Shown here piece after piece: positions 33,325 to 45,132 of a stretch of DNA of 64,000 nucleotides. The DNA comes from Lasiosphaeria ovina. Its lineage: Eukaryota; Ascomycota; Sordariomycetes; Sordariales; Lasiosphaeriaceae. Location: the NCBI GenBank assembly GCA_033439765.1, contig JAULSN010000005.1:558001-622000 (forward strand). The letters run 5' to 3'. The translations under genes were made by a program, and so were the position numbers. How positions within the stretch are numbered: position 1 is the stretch's first letter; the number at the start of each line of letters is the position of its first letter. The notes beneath the pieces are model-generated. The model saw nothing but the letters and a program-made list of their open reading frames with translations, did no database searches and had not been told where the DNA came from.

Positions 33325-34854
33325 ATGGACCCCGCCGCGTCGTCATATCTCATCGTCGGCTCCGGCGTGTTCGGGGCCTCGACGGCGCTGCACCTCGCCC
33401 GCAGATTCCCAGGGGCGCGCATCACGCTCGTCGATCGCGACCACTACGACGCCCCGCGGCGCGTCGCAGCATCGTGGGACTGGAACAAGGTCGTCCGCGC
33501 CGACTACAGCGACATCACGTACGCCCGGCTCGCGCTCGAGGCGCAGGGTCTCTGGCGCGCCGACCCCCTCTGGCAGCGCTTCTACCACGAAAGCGGCGTC
33601 GTGTGGATCTCGCCCGGCGCGTTCGCGCAGACGGTGCGCGACAACTTCGCCGCGCTGGGCGCGACCCCCGACGCGAGCGCGTGCTCGGTCGACGAGGCGC
33701 GCGGCATCTATGGCGGCTTGTTTGCCGGCGCCGACTACACCGCCGTGCGCGAGGTCCATGTCAACCGCAGCAGCGGCTGGGCCGAGGCCAAGGAGGCGCT
33801 GCAGAGCACCGTCGCGGCCGCCGTCGCGCTGGGCGTCGAGTACCGCGTCGCGCAGGTCGCGGCGGTCGCGTTTGACAGGAGCGAAGGCGCGAGGGGGCGG
33901 TGCTGCGGCGTCACGACGGCTGACGGCGCGCTCCTCGCGGCCGACCGCGTCGTCCTCTGCTCCGGCGCGTACACGCCCAAGCTGCTGATCGACAGCGACC
34001 CGGCGTGGAGCGAACTGCATGCGGGCGGGCGCATCCTCGCTGCGGGCGTCACTGAGGCCACGACGCCGCTGGACGAGGACGAGAGGGCTGTGCTGGAGGG
34101 CATGCCCGTCGGCATCAACGAGAATCCCGTGCAACGCGGTGGGTATCTAGCGCGTTCATTCATTCCATGCATGCATGCGTGCGTTGTTAATTGGAGTTGG
34201 ATTGTGTGTGTGTGTGCATGTGTGTGTTACTTGCTAATATTGTTCGTTTGAGTACCTTAGGTTGCGACGTCGGGTGTATGCCGCTGCCCAGCCTCGGCGC
34301 CTTCAAGTGCTGGGGCCAGGTCTTTGTCCGAAACACGGTGACACACCCCGTCACGAACGAGCAACTCTCGGCTCCGCCGATGCAGCCCGATTACAAGCAG
34401 TGGGATGTCCCCGCGGCGCTGCAGGAGGACGTGGGCTGGGCGCTCAAGTCGCTGTTTGGCGATAAGTTCCAAGGCAAGAAGATGGAGAACTTTAGGCTTT
34501 GCTGGTCAGTTCCTGTGAAAACTCGCATTGTCCAATCTGCGACTGACTGTGGCTGTGTGGGTTTGTGCTGACTGGCTTGCATGTCCCAGGGAGGCAGTGA
34601 CGCCCAGCGACGACTTCATCGTGTCCCCGCACCCGGCCTGCGACGGCCTGTTCATCGCCACGTGTGGGTCCTTCCACGGGTTCAAGTTTCTGCCTGTCCT
34701 TGGGAAATACGTCGTGCAGATGCTGTGCGACGAGCTCGCACCCGACCTGCAGAAGCAGTGGGCTTGGGATCGCGAGCTCCCCTCGACCGAGGGCAACAAG
34801 AAGTGGCCGCGCAAGGAGTTGGGAGACTTTATTGCGGAGGACGGCCGTGAATGA
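33325..34854 (+). CDS. FAD-dependent amine/amino-acid oxidase, 440 aa (3 exons)
   Basis: Exons 33325-34138, 34261-34504 and 34590-34854 join in frame (CGCG|GTTGCG and TG|GGAG). ATG 33325 directly precedes the Rossmann strand SSYLIVGSGVFGASTALHLA, with GxGxxG at 12-17 and Asp in LVDRD binding the ADP ribose. SWDWNKVVRADYSD matches the substrate-side motif of DAO-family oxidases, and the end has CDGLFIATCGSFHGFKFLP, the FAD-attachment region of sarcosine, saccharopine and fructosyl-amino-acid oxidases, with Cys as possible covalent FAD ligand. It would oxidise a secondary amine to an imine with H2O2 release. No clear PTS1 at the C-terminus (EDGRE). Intron 1 holds a short TG microsatellite. Exact substrate is open. 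Confidence 0.88.
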
Positions 34855-35230
34855 ACAGACATAGGGTTTGCTGTATTGTGGATTCTACTCCTAGTTAAAT
34901 TGTACGTGTGCTCATACCTCATGGTGCCAACTGTGAAGAGTGCGAGAGTGGTGTGCCAAGTTCAAGCTCCGACTCGCGAATGTGTCGGTGGGATGGTGGG
35001 ACATGTAACACGAGCCTGCAAGGTTTGGGCAGACCCGCTTGTGCTTGCGGCCGTTGGGACGCATACTTGTTTTCCCATTCCCGAGCTAGCATGCCCCTGA
35101 GGAGGGGGCCTGTTATGAGATACTTAGCAGAAGGGGGGCTTTACTAGCAGTGTCTGGAAAGGTTCCATTCTTCACTCGACCTAGTCCGAAATCCTCCAGC
35201 GAGCAGACAGTGATATAGGGCCAAATACCG

Positions 35231-36961
35231 CATCAATAAGCCCATACCTCGTTCTTGAGCTTTTCGAATCGGCTATACTGGGAATTGATTCGGATCAATG
35301 CCGAGAAATCGTCAAACAGTCAGGGGAAGTTTTGCTCAACAGCGCAATGCCCAGTTGCCACTTGCACTTCACTCCTTTGTGCATTCCGAGTTGGTAACAA
35401 CGAGAGGCTTGTCTATTGGCTCTTGGAGAGCGGTGCATCAACATCTCAAGTCGTTTGTCCCTTGGACCATGTCCCCGAAGGACTAGATGCTCTGTCCGTG
35501 GATCTACCAGACTGTCTTTAGTGTCTGGACATGATACTGGATACGTATCTACGAGACGGATACTGCTGGTTTGGGGCTAGCCTGAATTCGGTACATAAGG
35601 CTGTGTTGTCGAGAAACGTTCCCGCTCTGGAGGCCATTCTCAATCACGTGCAGTCGAACAATGCCGCCTACCAGTAAGATCAAGGACTACGCTGATACCT
35701 TGCCAAAGACATTCTGACTTGTGACAGAACTCTTACTACACAGCTATTGCTCCAGAGAGAGTCTTACCGAGTTTCTGCTCCGACCATTGGAGCTAGTGAG
35801 GTGTTGAAGTTATTTTCAATATCCCAACGGGACACGTACCAGACCATCCCCGTGTCCTGAGACTTCTCGACAGCTTGAAGCTGATGAGTTCGACTCCCTT
35901 ACACCTCGCTTGTGTACTTGGGGACGAGAATATCGTGCAATGGCTTCTCCAGCACGTGGTGGACATAAATGCTGCTGGCAAGGACGGAGAAAGCCCGCTC
36001 ACTGACGCTCGCTGGAAAGGCCGTCACGATATTGCGAGGATCCTTGTCGACAACGGAGCCTTTGTGAATATGCAATCTCGTGACGGAACCACACCGATTA
36101 TGTTTTCTACGTGGCACGGACACACCAACGGCGTCAAACTTCTCCACAAAAGCCAAGCTGACTTATTGTCGTGCACAACGAATGGCGAGAACCTTCTTAT
36201 GAGCGCTGCAAGGGTGAGAAGTCCGAAAATATTTCTCCCTCCGCTCAAATGCGGGTTGAATCCACCGCAGTAAAACTGGCGTGGGGAAACCGCACTGCAC
36301 AGAGCACTACTAAAGGTCAAGTTGAGACACCTTAAAGCTTTTCTACTCAACACCCCTTCACTAATTCTCCGCCTTCCTTGGTCTCGCTGGAACACGCTGA
36401 GATATTTAGACTTCAAACGGGAACACAGCGCCCTATTTTATCGACTGCTCCGGCGATCCCGCCCCCATCCTGGAGACGCCGGATGATTCATAACTATTCG
36501 CTGGGTTGCAGCGCGTTGTGTAGAAATATCCAGGCTGGCATGATGGAGATCGTCAAAGTCTTCTTGCGGATGGGGGCGAACATCGAATCACACTACATCA
36601 CCGGTCTGCCCGCCAGCCGTAGGGGCCGACTAGAGCTGTTGAGATTGCTAGTACGTCACGGCGCCAAGGTCGAGTACGCCAACGACACCACCGGATACTG
36701 GAGCGCAGCCATGGACGGCCGCCAGCATCACAGATCATCAGGTGGCTCATGGTTGAGAGATTTACCGAGCAGCTCCAGCTCGCGGAGCACGCCTTTCTCG
36801 CGCCAGGCGACACACCGCAGGAGATCAAACCCTGGTCGGGCCCGACAGAGGCAGCATACCGGCTTGGCTTGAACTATCGGAAGCAGTGGGTGGAATCGTC
36901 GGTGGAATATGCGGCTCGGGTGTATAGGCTGAGGCGGACTTTGAAGCTGGTTATATCTTGA
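35231..36961 (+). pseudogene. Ankyrin-repeat protein, degraded
   Basis: Ankyrin-like pieces in changing frames: 35255-35521 ending in TAG (ALSVDLPDCL then stop then CLDMILDTYL in frame), a possible intron after YQ at 35673, then 35875-36273 with TPLHLACVLGDENIVQWLLQ and GRHDIARILVDNGAFVN, and 36541-36715 with MMEIVKVFLRMGANIES and LELLRLLVRHGAKVEY. The final piece (FTEQLQLAEHAFLAPGDTPQ, to 36961) is in a third frame. At least two frame changes and one in-frame TAG make this a pseudogene. Neighbouring the NLR pair, it fits loss of recognition-type genes. Confidence 0.7.
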
Positions 36962-37309
36962 GTTTCGGTTTTGGACAGACTTGGTAATAATTTATGACTT
37001 TTTCTCTTCTACACGTGTACGTAGGCCTATACCTTATATTGCTTGATTCTGTATTGAATGAGTGTATACGGTAGGTCCGGCCGCGTCTACTCGATGGCCA
37101 CGACCGAGGGACGACAAGTTTGAAAGGAACGGTAATGGATACGTTAAATGTAGCTTAGATAGGGTATAAGCAGGGAACCACCTTCCAAACATGACAGGCG
37201 TAATGACATAATTACGATGAGTCAAAGAAAACAACTCCCCAAGAGTGGTTAAGTGAGCATATATTCGTTCGCCCTGCCTTCAATCTCCTAATCGCAGGTG
37301 TTATGCGTT

Positions 37310-40300
37310 CTAGCCCACGAAGTCCTCAGCGACCCATTCATGAAGATCCGCTCGCCAGGAAATACCATGTTTCCAACCCGTGCCGAACTCAAACAATTTT
37401 CTTTTAGGACTGTCACGAAAATCTTGAAGATAGTTCTTGTCATCGTAGCTGAAACTGGAATATAGCGGTGGATTCCACTCCTGCGGGTCTTCTGCCAGGG
37501 AGCTGGCCGCGTCTGTGTACTTCAAGAGGGTCTCCATGTTTCGTGGGCTGTGCCACCTGATCATGCTGCTCAGTGTGGTGCTCTTGAAGGTCGCAAAATA
37601 ATCCATGTAACTGGCTTTGCGGAGGTTTATTTGGGGCTCGCAGTAGCGGATAGACGCATCTGCCTTCTCCGTCGGGTGTCTGAATCTGAATCCGACTGCA
37701 GCCATATAACCCCCAGGCTGTAAAATTACGAGTACGTCGGCAGGCACTCGCGCACTGTACTGGAACCAGACCTCAAGTTCGTTCCAAACCGAGTCGGCCA
37801 CGGTGCCTTTGTCAGAAAAAGCCATGAGCGAAATATGGAGGGACAGCGTGTCCCTCCAAGGCGATCTCCTGGCCGCGTCGTTATTCTGCCCCGAAGCCAG
37901 ATGTTCGGCCCATTCGGGGATAGTAAAGTTCTCGTTTATCCAGGATGGTGATGGTGGGAATAGTGGCAATGGTGGGTATTCGACGTTCCCGGACACGCCG
38001 CTTGCCAAGATCGCTCTCAAGATGGCCGATACTTCCGGAAACCTGTATTCGTCATGCTGCCTGAATGTACCGTGAACAAAAGCCGCCAGCATCATCAACT
38101 GGTTGTGGAGATCGTCTAGAAATTTTGAATTCTGCACTTTCCACATGACGTAGCTGACTAGTGGCGCCACTGAAGATGTTGTGATTTCAATCACGAGGCT
38201 GGAATCTTTGTGTTCGATGTCGGTGTCCTCGAAGGAGTGGAGGGACATAACCCTGGAGTGCTTATTTACCTTACAAACGCCCTTTCGCGTCCAGTGATCG
38301 ACACCCTGCCTAGTAGCGTCAATCTCATCCAACAAGGTGAAGATTCGGTGTGTTGATAGATCAGGAATGAGAGATGTGGATCTGGAAATCGATCTAAGTG
38401 CAATTTCTAGCCGGGACGTTATTATGCCTGGTTCTGGGTCGCTGCTGATGTACTGAGCTTTTGACTCTGCTAGGCAAACGGTGAGGATTCCTTCTGCAAT
38501 CCAGTTGTCGTCCATTTTCAATCTGGCCGCAATATTATGCAGTACGCTAGACAAGAAATCCGGTACCGAGCGATGTGTAAACAGTGCAATCTGCACACCA
38601 TTCAATGTTCTAGCCTCGACAAGGCCTTTGCACCAACTCTGGAGTCTCGAAACCGTCTGTAGTTGCCGGTCACGGTATTCCTTGTAGTCGGCACAATTGG
38701 GAACGGAAAAGGCAATACGACGGTTCCTATCGCCAGGTCTATCGCGTTCAAAGGCGTCGAAGATATAAGATAGACCGAATATCGACGGTTCGCGGAGTGA
38801 GTCGAACACCAGTTCATTATCGCTGGAGAAATCACGACTGATGCAACAGCCACGCATCCCTAACATCATGGCAAAAACAAAATACGCTCCTCTGGAATGG
38901 TGTTTGGGGATTCTGTCCAAGATCCTCGCAAAGAACCGGTCCAGGTCCTGTGGTGTTGTCTCGACAAGCCGCTGAAGCGCCGGGAACGACGACGCAATCG
39001 CGAGTTCCTCCTCCACTAGCTTCAACAGGAGAACAACCCACAGGAAGACACCTTCGGCGTTGTCGACCACCGACGATTGAAATTGAGAGCTCGCAGTGGA
39101 ATCTGACTGTGCTAGAACTTGGAAATGCGGGTTCGATTTGAGCTTGTTACGGACCAATACCCTGACATCCGAGCGGGTCAGCGCGTGGAGGGTGACGCGA
39201 CGGGCTAGAGGGAACGCTTTGATTATCGGTGGCTCTTCCCGACTCGAGACGCAGAGCTTAACGTTGTCGCACTCGGCCCAGTTATGCAGCTTGCTGGATA
39301 AAGCCCAGAGAGATTCGGCCGGTTCATCAAACTCGTCAAGTCCGTCGATGAACAGGCAGATTTTGAAGCGGGCGAGTCCCTCCGCGCTGTCCAGTAGCCT
39401 ATCGAAGGCGGCCTTGACTTGGCTGTCGGAGATGCCGAGTCCTGGAATTTGAACTTGGAATCGCGAGGCGTACTGATGTGGGGCCCAGAGCTCCGGGAAA
39501 GCAAACTCTGCTACCCCGGGATTCCCCCTCAGGACGTCGTAGAGAATCCCCCTGACCAAGCCGCGCATCGTCTTTTGCTCATCGGTCCCCAGTTTCCAAA
39601 AGAAGAAGCTAGAGAAAATGAGCTGCTTCCCATCGTTGCTCGCCCATCGTGTCAAGAGTGAGCGAGACGTGCCGTGCGCGGCCAAGTACTTCATCAAAGT
39701 TGACTTGCCGGATCCGGGTTTCCCTACAATGTGAAACACACCCGAGCCCGCATTCAGCCATTCCGTGAACTCCAATGAGAATTCGGACCTGAGCGAATCA
39801 TCCGCCGACTCCGAGAATTCGGACCAAGACTCGGAGTCCACACTACTGAGACTTTCGGTCTCAGCACCACGAAGGATCCAGGAAAAAGTATCGGCGGCTG
39901 GATCATTGATCATGTCGAAGCGCTTGTCAGCGGTAGCTGGGCGCAGGGCTCCGAGAATTGCAGCGTAATTCATTGCCTTCAAGGAATCTTCGGACAAGAC
40001 AATCGCCTCCTTGATGGCTTCAATTAGTTTCAAGCTCTCGTCAAGCTTGGGCAGCTCGCCGCCGATCGCGTTGAGCTTGGTGGCCAGCTGTTTCTGGGTT
40101 CTGTCCGAGTGGTCCAGGAGCTGCGCCACTCGTGCCACGTCAGTTCTGACTGCGGTTAGAATGCTGTCGGGAGTAATAGGTGTCAAGTCGAGTCCATTCT
40201 TTAAATACCTCGTTGCAATTGCCAATGAAGTCGTCAGGTGGGACGTTGCCGACTCAAGGGTAGCCTGTAGGACCTCGAGCTTTGCCTTGTGTTTGCTAGA

Positions 40301-40633
40301 CACATACAAGCTCTTCATGGCGGCACGGACTGAAGACGGCTTGGTGGCCCTGCCTTGATCGATAAGAGATCTGATGGCCTGTATCGTCTGGCCGCATTGC
40401 TTAGCAGCGTCGTCGATTCCCGAGCTATGCGCGGTGGTAGGCTGGTTTGTTACAGCATTCAGGCCAACAAGCGCCTTCTCGAATTGTTCGGTGGCCTGGG
40501 TAAGCTCCTGGGTCACTCTGGTAAAGCCCGAAGTCGACTTGTACAACTCGCCGAGTGTCTTTCCTGTCTTGACGGCCATGCCAACCACGGTGAGGACATT
40601 GACCGCCAGGGAAAAGGCAGTGATGGGATCCAT
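37310..40633 (-). CDS. NACHT-type NLR (STAND NTPase), 1107 aa, intact
   Basis: One uninterrupted frame from ATG 40633. Residues 1-230 form the helical N-terminal domain that opens MDPITAFSLAVNVLTVVGMA. After an acidic Ser/Glu linker (262-290) the NACHT core starts: FHIVGKPGSGKSTLMKYL (Walker A 304-311), FSSFFFWKLGTDEQKT, Walker B CLFIDGLDEFD (425-435), NVKLCVSSREEP (sensor 1) and LHALTRSDVRVLVRNKL. VFLWVVLLLKLVEEE and TPQDLDRFFARILDRIP mark the winged-helix side. The C-terminal half has no repeats I can recognise. In fungi such proteins act in non-self recognition and cell death. It is a divergent paralogue of the broken NLR at 26462-29903 and gives the template for reading that copy. Confidence 0.9.
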   Translation of the reverse strand: MDPITAFSLAVNVLTVVGMAVKTGKTLGELYKSTSGFTRVTQELTQATEQFEKALVGLNAVTNQPTTAHSSGIDDAAKQCGQTIQAIRSLIDQGRATKPSSVRAAMKSLYVSSKHKAKLEVLQATLESATSHLTTSLAIATRYLKNGLDLTPITPDSILTAVRTDVARVAQLLDHSDRTQKQLATKLNAIGGELPKLDESLKLIEAIKEAIVLSEDSLKAMNYAAILGALRPATADKRFDMINDPAADTFSWILRGAETESLSSVDSESWSEFSESADDSLRSEFSLEFTEWLNAGSGVFHIVGKPGSGKSTLMKYLAAHGTSRSLLTRWASNDGKQLIFSSFFFWKLGTDEQKTMRGLVRGILYDVLRGNPGVAEFAFPELWAPHQYASRFQVQIPGLGISDSQVKAAFDRLLDSAEGLARFKICLFIDGLDEFDEPAESLWALSSKLHNWAECDNVKLCVSSREEPPIIKAFPLARRVTLHALTRSDVRVLVRNKLKSNPHFQVLAQSDSTASSQFQSSVVDNAEGVFLWVVLLLKLVEEELAIASSFPALQRLVETTPQDLDRFFARILDRIPKHHSRGAYFVFAMMLGMRGCCISRDFSSDNELVFDSLREPSIFGLSYIFDAFERDRPGDRNRRIAFSVPNCADYKEYRDRQLQTVSRLQSWCKGLVEARTLNGVQIALFTHRSVPDFLSSVLHNIAARLKMDDNWIAEGILTVCLAESKAQYISSDPEPGIITSRLEIALRSISRSTSLIPDLSTHRIFTLLDEIDATRQGVDHWTRKGVCKVNKHSRVMSLHSFEDTDIEHKDSSLVIEITTSSVAPLVSYVMWKVQNSKFLDDLHNQLMMLAAFVHGTFRQHDEYRFPEVSAILRAILASGVSGNVEYPPLPLFPPSPSWINENFTIPEWAEHLASGQNNDAARRSPWRDTLSLHISLMAFSDKGTVADSVWNELEVWFQYSARVPADVLVILQPGGYMAAVGFRFRHPTEKADASIRYCEPQINLRKASYMDYFATFKSTTLSSMIRWHSPRNMETLLKYTDAASSLAEDPQEWNPPLYSSFSYDDKNYLQDFRDSPKRKLFEFGTGWKHGISWRADLHEWVAEDFVG

Positions 40634-40934
40634 CCTGGCTAGATTGGTGATGGGAGACGAATAGAGGCAACAATCCAGATGATCTCAGTGACTGTGGATG
40701 AGTCGTGTTCAGAGTTTAACGGGCGTGACCAGATTGAATCGATTTGATCGTTCAGGTAGTGGAGGAGTTGGAAGGGTAGAAGCTGCGGTAGATCCCCCGC
40801 ATGCAATGAGGGAGCCAATTGCGAAGCAGCTCAGGTCAGGCACCTATCTACGGTTGCCTGCCGGAGGTGGTTGGCTGAGTGCCCGTGATCCTGATGGCTG
40901 GCCTGTGCGCACAGCGCCTAACAAATGCCCTCTA

Positions 40935-41189
40935 CAGTCCAACCCCCGCAGGGTTGTTAGCGCGGTACCTAGGTATATACGTATGTACCTACATGAGTAA
41001 AGCTCATAGTAAAATACACCAGCTAGGAAAAGCCATTAATAGGTATTTCTAGAATGGAGAAAGGACTCCAAGATTCTATAATAGGGAACGATTACCTCCC
41101 TCGGCGAAAAACCTTTAGGGCGAGCCGAGAGTTATCAAGGGCTTCAAATCTCGGAAAGTCCCCCACTAACAAACTTAGGGATTGGATTG
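40935..41189. mobile_element. MITE-like element, TA target site, copy 2 (255 bp)
   Basis: Ends CAGTCCAACCCCCGCAGGGT with GTTAG on the left and CTAACAAACTTAGGGATTGG then ATTG on the right, flanked by TA at 40933-40934 and 41190-41191. In reverse orientation it aligns with the element at 9626-9884, sharing CTCGGCTCGCCC and TTTTTCGCCGAGGG. No ORF inside. Confidence 0.7.
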
Positions 41190-41440
41190 TAACGAGCTTG
41201 GAACTATCCATCTATGAAAGGGAGGCACGAGCGAAGGTTCAGGTCCAGTGATGACTTACAAAGAACTTGAAGCAACGGAAGATGAGAAAGTCAATTCTTG
41301 ATTCGTGTTCAACAACTTCAACCATCAGTACTAGAACCAGACAATGAATCCACCCCAGAGAAGATCTAATCATACAATCATTCTATTTTCCAGAACCCCC
41401 TTTTCTCGACCAACAAAATATGAAAATACAAGCCATTTAA

Positions 41441-42777
41441 TTACCTGCTCCGCAGCGAATTCATAGAAATGCTTATCTGAAGGGAGTTTTGAATGCTATC
41501 CCTGAGCCCTCGCCGTTCTCGGGGTATTATTATATCCGCGTCACTGTCAGTGGCCTCGGCGCTTTTGCGACGGCGGATCGCGATTTTCGCGTACTTGATC
41601 ACTTTATCCCGCTTCCAAAACCCAGCTATGGCGACCAAGACGCCGACACCCGAAACAACGACCCCAGCAATGCCGTCCTTGGTCAGGCCCGGCTTGTTGT
41701 CATCGTTGCTGTTGTTATTGTTGTTTTTGTTGTTGTTGTTGTTGTTGTTGTTGGTGGTGTTGTTGTTGTTGTTGTTGTTCGAGTTGTCTGAGTTGTTGGT
41801 TGACGATGTCAAGCCTGGGGAAATGGACGGGCCCGAGGATGTCTTGGTGTTGGTGCCGGTGCCGGTGCCGGTGCCAGTGGTTGCAATGGTAGTGCCGGCG
41901 CCAGTGGTTGTGGCCATGGTGTTATGAGCATCTGAAGACGGCGAGGCCTGGCTATTTAGGCTCAAAGAAGCGACTGGTATTGGAGTGTCTAACGTAGTGG
42001 CTGCAGCCGAGGGCGAGGGCGACGGTGACGGCGAGGGAGATGGTGCGACTGGGGAAGGGGTTGACACCTCCGCCACATGTGTAGTCGGTGTGGCGCTTGT
42101 TGCGGCGGGAGACTGGCCGCTGCTTCCAAATCTGACTTTCCAATTTGTGGCGTCCGCCGGGCTGCTGGAACTATTGTCCATAAAGGCGACCAGGTCATCG
42201 GCAGCCGTCGTGGAAGTCATCAGCCAGCCCGGAAGCCCTCGGCTGCTGATCTTGTTGTATCCGGTCCCGAGATCCTTACGACGAAAGGAAATACAGGGTT
42301 AGCGGTGCACATGCGGCGAAGATTTTGCACAAGGACATGGCTTACCTGGATCTGCCACCACTGGTTGAGGAATGTGTCGTTTGAGGGCCCCATCCACATG
42401 ATGCAATCCGCACCCGGCTTCTGGCAGTTGATGTCTAGCCTCTGCTTCACGCCCGCCCAGGCCTTGTTGAAGATGTTGTACCCGCTGCTGCCGTGCAGGA
42501 CGAAGCGCCAGAGGGCGTCGTCGCGCAGCGGATCGCATGGCTCGAACTTGACGGGGTAGGGAGCGGACCCGTCGACGCCGACCAGGGCGTAAAGGCAGTT
42601 GCCGTCGCCTCCGGCCGCCGTCGACATTGTGTACCACAGGTTTTTGTCGGGCACCCAGCCGCGACGCCGAACAGCGGGCAGGGGGCCGGTGGGGGCCGGT
42701 GGGGGAAGATCAACGCAGGCGGCAGACACCTCGGCGAGAAGAAATACCGCGAAAGAGAACATGGTAGTTGACATCAT
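41441..42777 (-). CDS. Membrane-stalked ricin-B-like lectin protein, 421 aa (2 exons)
   Basis: Exons 42777-42346 and 42274-41441, intron 71 nt (GTAAGC...GTAAG). Signal peptide 1-20 (FSFAVFLLAEVSAA). Residues about 45-195 look like a ricin-type beta-trefoil: NLWYTMSTAAGGDGNCLYAL, KQRLDINCQKPGADCIMW and NQWWQIQDLGTGYNKISSRG, with QxW repeats and Cys pairs. Then a long Ser/Thr/Pro stalk with SPSPSP, a GTGTGT run and two poly-Asn blocks encoded by AAC repeats, one membrane helix (GIAGVVVSGVGVLVAIAGFW, 345-364) and a basic cytosolic tail. This resembles fungal surface sensors built on a glycosylated stalk. Ligand unknown; the trefoil call is by motif. Confidence 0.7.
41697..41785. repeat. GTT/AAC trinucleotide repeat in coding sequence
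   Basis: Imperfect GTT repeats on the plus strand encode the poly-Asn blocks of the stalked lectin protein; likely length-variable. Confidence 0.85.
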
Positions 42778-45132
42778 ATTGGCAACGAGTGAATGGAAGG
42801 TCAGCTTATGAAGATTAAAAGAGTAGGGCGAAAAGGATCAAGTCTAAAAGATCAAGTAGTAAAAACAACGACAAGGAAGAAGGATAAAGACGAGTCGATG
42901 GCAGCATAGGGCGAACGAGTGAACCGGCACCTGACGGGGGTATCCTGCGGGAAGGAGTATGTAACTATAGAGGCAAAACTACGGGCAAGGGCGCGGGTGA
43001 TGGCGACCCATGGTGTGGGTTCCTCCATTGCGAACAGGTAAGCAGATACCTAGGCAGCTGCCCGTGGCGTCTGTTTTAATTAAGCGCCAAGGTGTATTTT
43101 AATCTGGGCGTTACGCATCGCCGTTCTGTCTTCCCTGCGGCAGCGACGTGAAACTTCGAGAAGCTGTGGTACTCGAAGGAGACTGCTAATTTGCCCGGAG
43201 CCTCACCCGTAAATTCGTTACGTAGTCAGAATGCCCCGAAGGAGCTGACTCTCAGCCGACCACTAAGGCGCCCTGATTCGGCGCCTGGAATGGACCCCTG
43301 AACGAGGTCCCTGACTGCGGACCCGAATGTGACGCCGAACGCGTTCCGACACGCGCAGGGGTGTCTGGTGGCGGGCGGCGGGCGGTGGACGGCAATCGAC
43401 GCGGATTGGGATAGCGGAACCGATTGGCAATGGTGAGCCCAGGCTTGGGGCGCCACGAGCGCCAGATATGATCCTGCGCAGCGAACCTTTCCCGGGCGTT
43501 TCTTTTTCTTTTTGTTGGTTGTCGGAAAAACAAAGCATTCTACAATAAGGCCATTCCCGTTCAGATAATAAATACTGATAAGGCTGTCTCCTTCCCATTC
43601 CCAGTCACCGTTGGGTTTCTTTGTTTCCATCTTTCATGGCAAGCAAAGATTGGGGGGGTGCGGAGACACCGAAGGTTCATCTGGGTGTGAAGAACTACTG
43701 AGCCATTCCCCGCTAATAATGTTGGCTACCGAAAGTCCTAAATTACACCCTTCAGGTGCTAATCAGTCTGCACTCTGCAGGTGGGTGTGTGAAGACCCGA
43801 GTCCCCAAACAGGGGTTGGCGGCGACGTGGCATGCACGTCTTCTCAGCCGCAGCGACGGCCGAAAGGTCGAGGCTCTGGGGAAGTCCCAAGCGTGTCGGG
43901 GTGCCACGAGGCTCTGCTCCCATGGCCTACGTAGTACCCACCCTTCTGATCAGAAGGAGGCAGATATTTTTGGTCTTTTCTAGGGCCGCATACGGAAGAG
44001 CTCAGCGCCGAGGGAGCGCTGCACTCTGCCACCAAACAATCCATAATTAGCCCACACCGGGGACGCGCCCGGATTACTTAGCAACAAGTGACATGATGTC
44101 ATCTGGGATTCGGCAGGCAATCACGCAAGTCCATCGTGGACTTCATGTCTAACAGTCCCACAACTTTAGTTAGATGAGAAATAAAGGAGTTAAAGAGTCT
44201 TGAAATGATAATTTCACTGTTTCAACACCCCAAAACCGACAAACTCCACTTCCAAAACCGGCCAGCTCCCCTTTTTCGACCACGTGATCCCTCGCCGCTT
44301 TTGCTCAGCCCAAATCAACCCTGGCTCAGCTTCGGCTAATTAACAGCTGCACAACTAGCCCGGCGCGGTTTCCCAAAACAGTGCAACTCTTACCAGAGCC
44401 CCCAAAAACGGCCCTTGTATAAGCGCAGGGGTTCAGAACTGGGACACCTGAACATACACAACTTCACAGGATTGATCTATCCCATCGCTCCCGTGGAAAC
44501 ACCTCCAATCTTTTATATTCTATTTATTTCTAGTAGTAATACGGGCCGCATATTTGTGAGATGCTATTAACAAATGGCCGTTGTTAACCGTCAGCGATGG
44601 AGATCCATTAGTGATAATTCGAGTTCCGTAGATAACTGTGGTTTCTTAAGCAGCACTAGAGGGAGACCGAAGGACTTCTGGACGCAGTTCTTACATATCC
44701 CCTCCCCCCCTAGTCTAAGGGCTTACGTAGTCTTTGCCGCCATAACGGTACTATAAATAGTCTCTTCTGTAAGGAAGCTCCCCAACACACACCATTGTGG
44801 CCTCCAACCACCACAAAGCACTGAGCTCCCGGCCATGTATATAAACGGCGGCCCTCGCCCACCTTCCTTTGCGAGGGCCAGGTTGAAGTCTTACACCAAT
44901 ACCAGTCATTGCTCACCCTTGTTCTTGCCCTCATCGTGACCACCTTGATCAGGCGTACCTGCCTTCTCTCACAATTCTTCAACCTCCCTACCACCCGGTA
45001 ACGATCGAGCCGGTCACTATGGCAGGCAATAGCCGCGGAAAGGGAAGAGCCACCCCTCAAGACGGTTCATCACGAAGGCCGGCACCTGAGGACTTCGACC
45101 ACTCCGTCAGCCAGACTCAGGATCAACAGGAA
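42778..45132. other. Long intergenic region
   Basis: About 2.3 kb without a convincing gene. A minus-strand frame at 43226-43630 starts METKKPNGDWEWEG but turns into low-complexity Pro/Arg sequence. At 45019-45135 a plus-strand frame starting MAGNSRGKGRATPQDGSSRR resembles a retroelement gag N-terminus preceded by a TATA-like ATGTATATAAAC at 44833; it breaks off where the next LTR-like block begins. Confidence 0.4.

Noticed and set aside
33218..33988. Arg/Ser-rich plus-strand frame of 256 codons and a 263-codon antisense frame
   Set aside because: Shadows of the FAD oxidase exon 1; composition is an artefact of high GC.
37803..40664. Several plus-strand frames inside the NLR
   Set aside because: Antisense to an intact 1107-codon gene with Walker motifs.
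43226..43630. 134-codon minus-strand frame beginning METKKPNGDWEWEG
   Set aside because: Only the first 40 residues look protein-like; the remainder is low-complexity and has no splice support.
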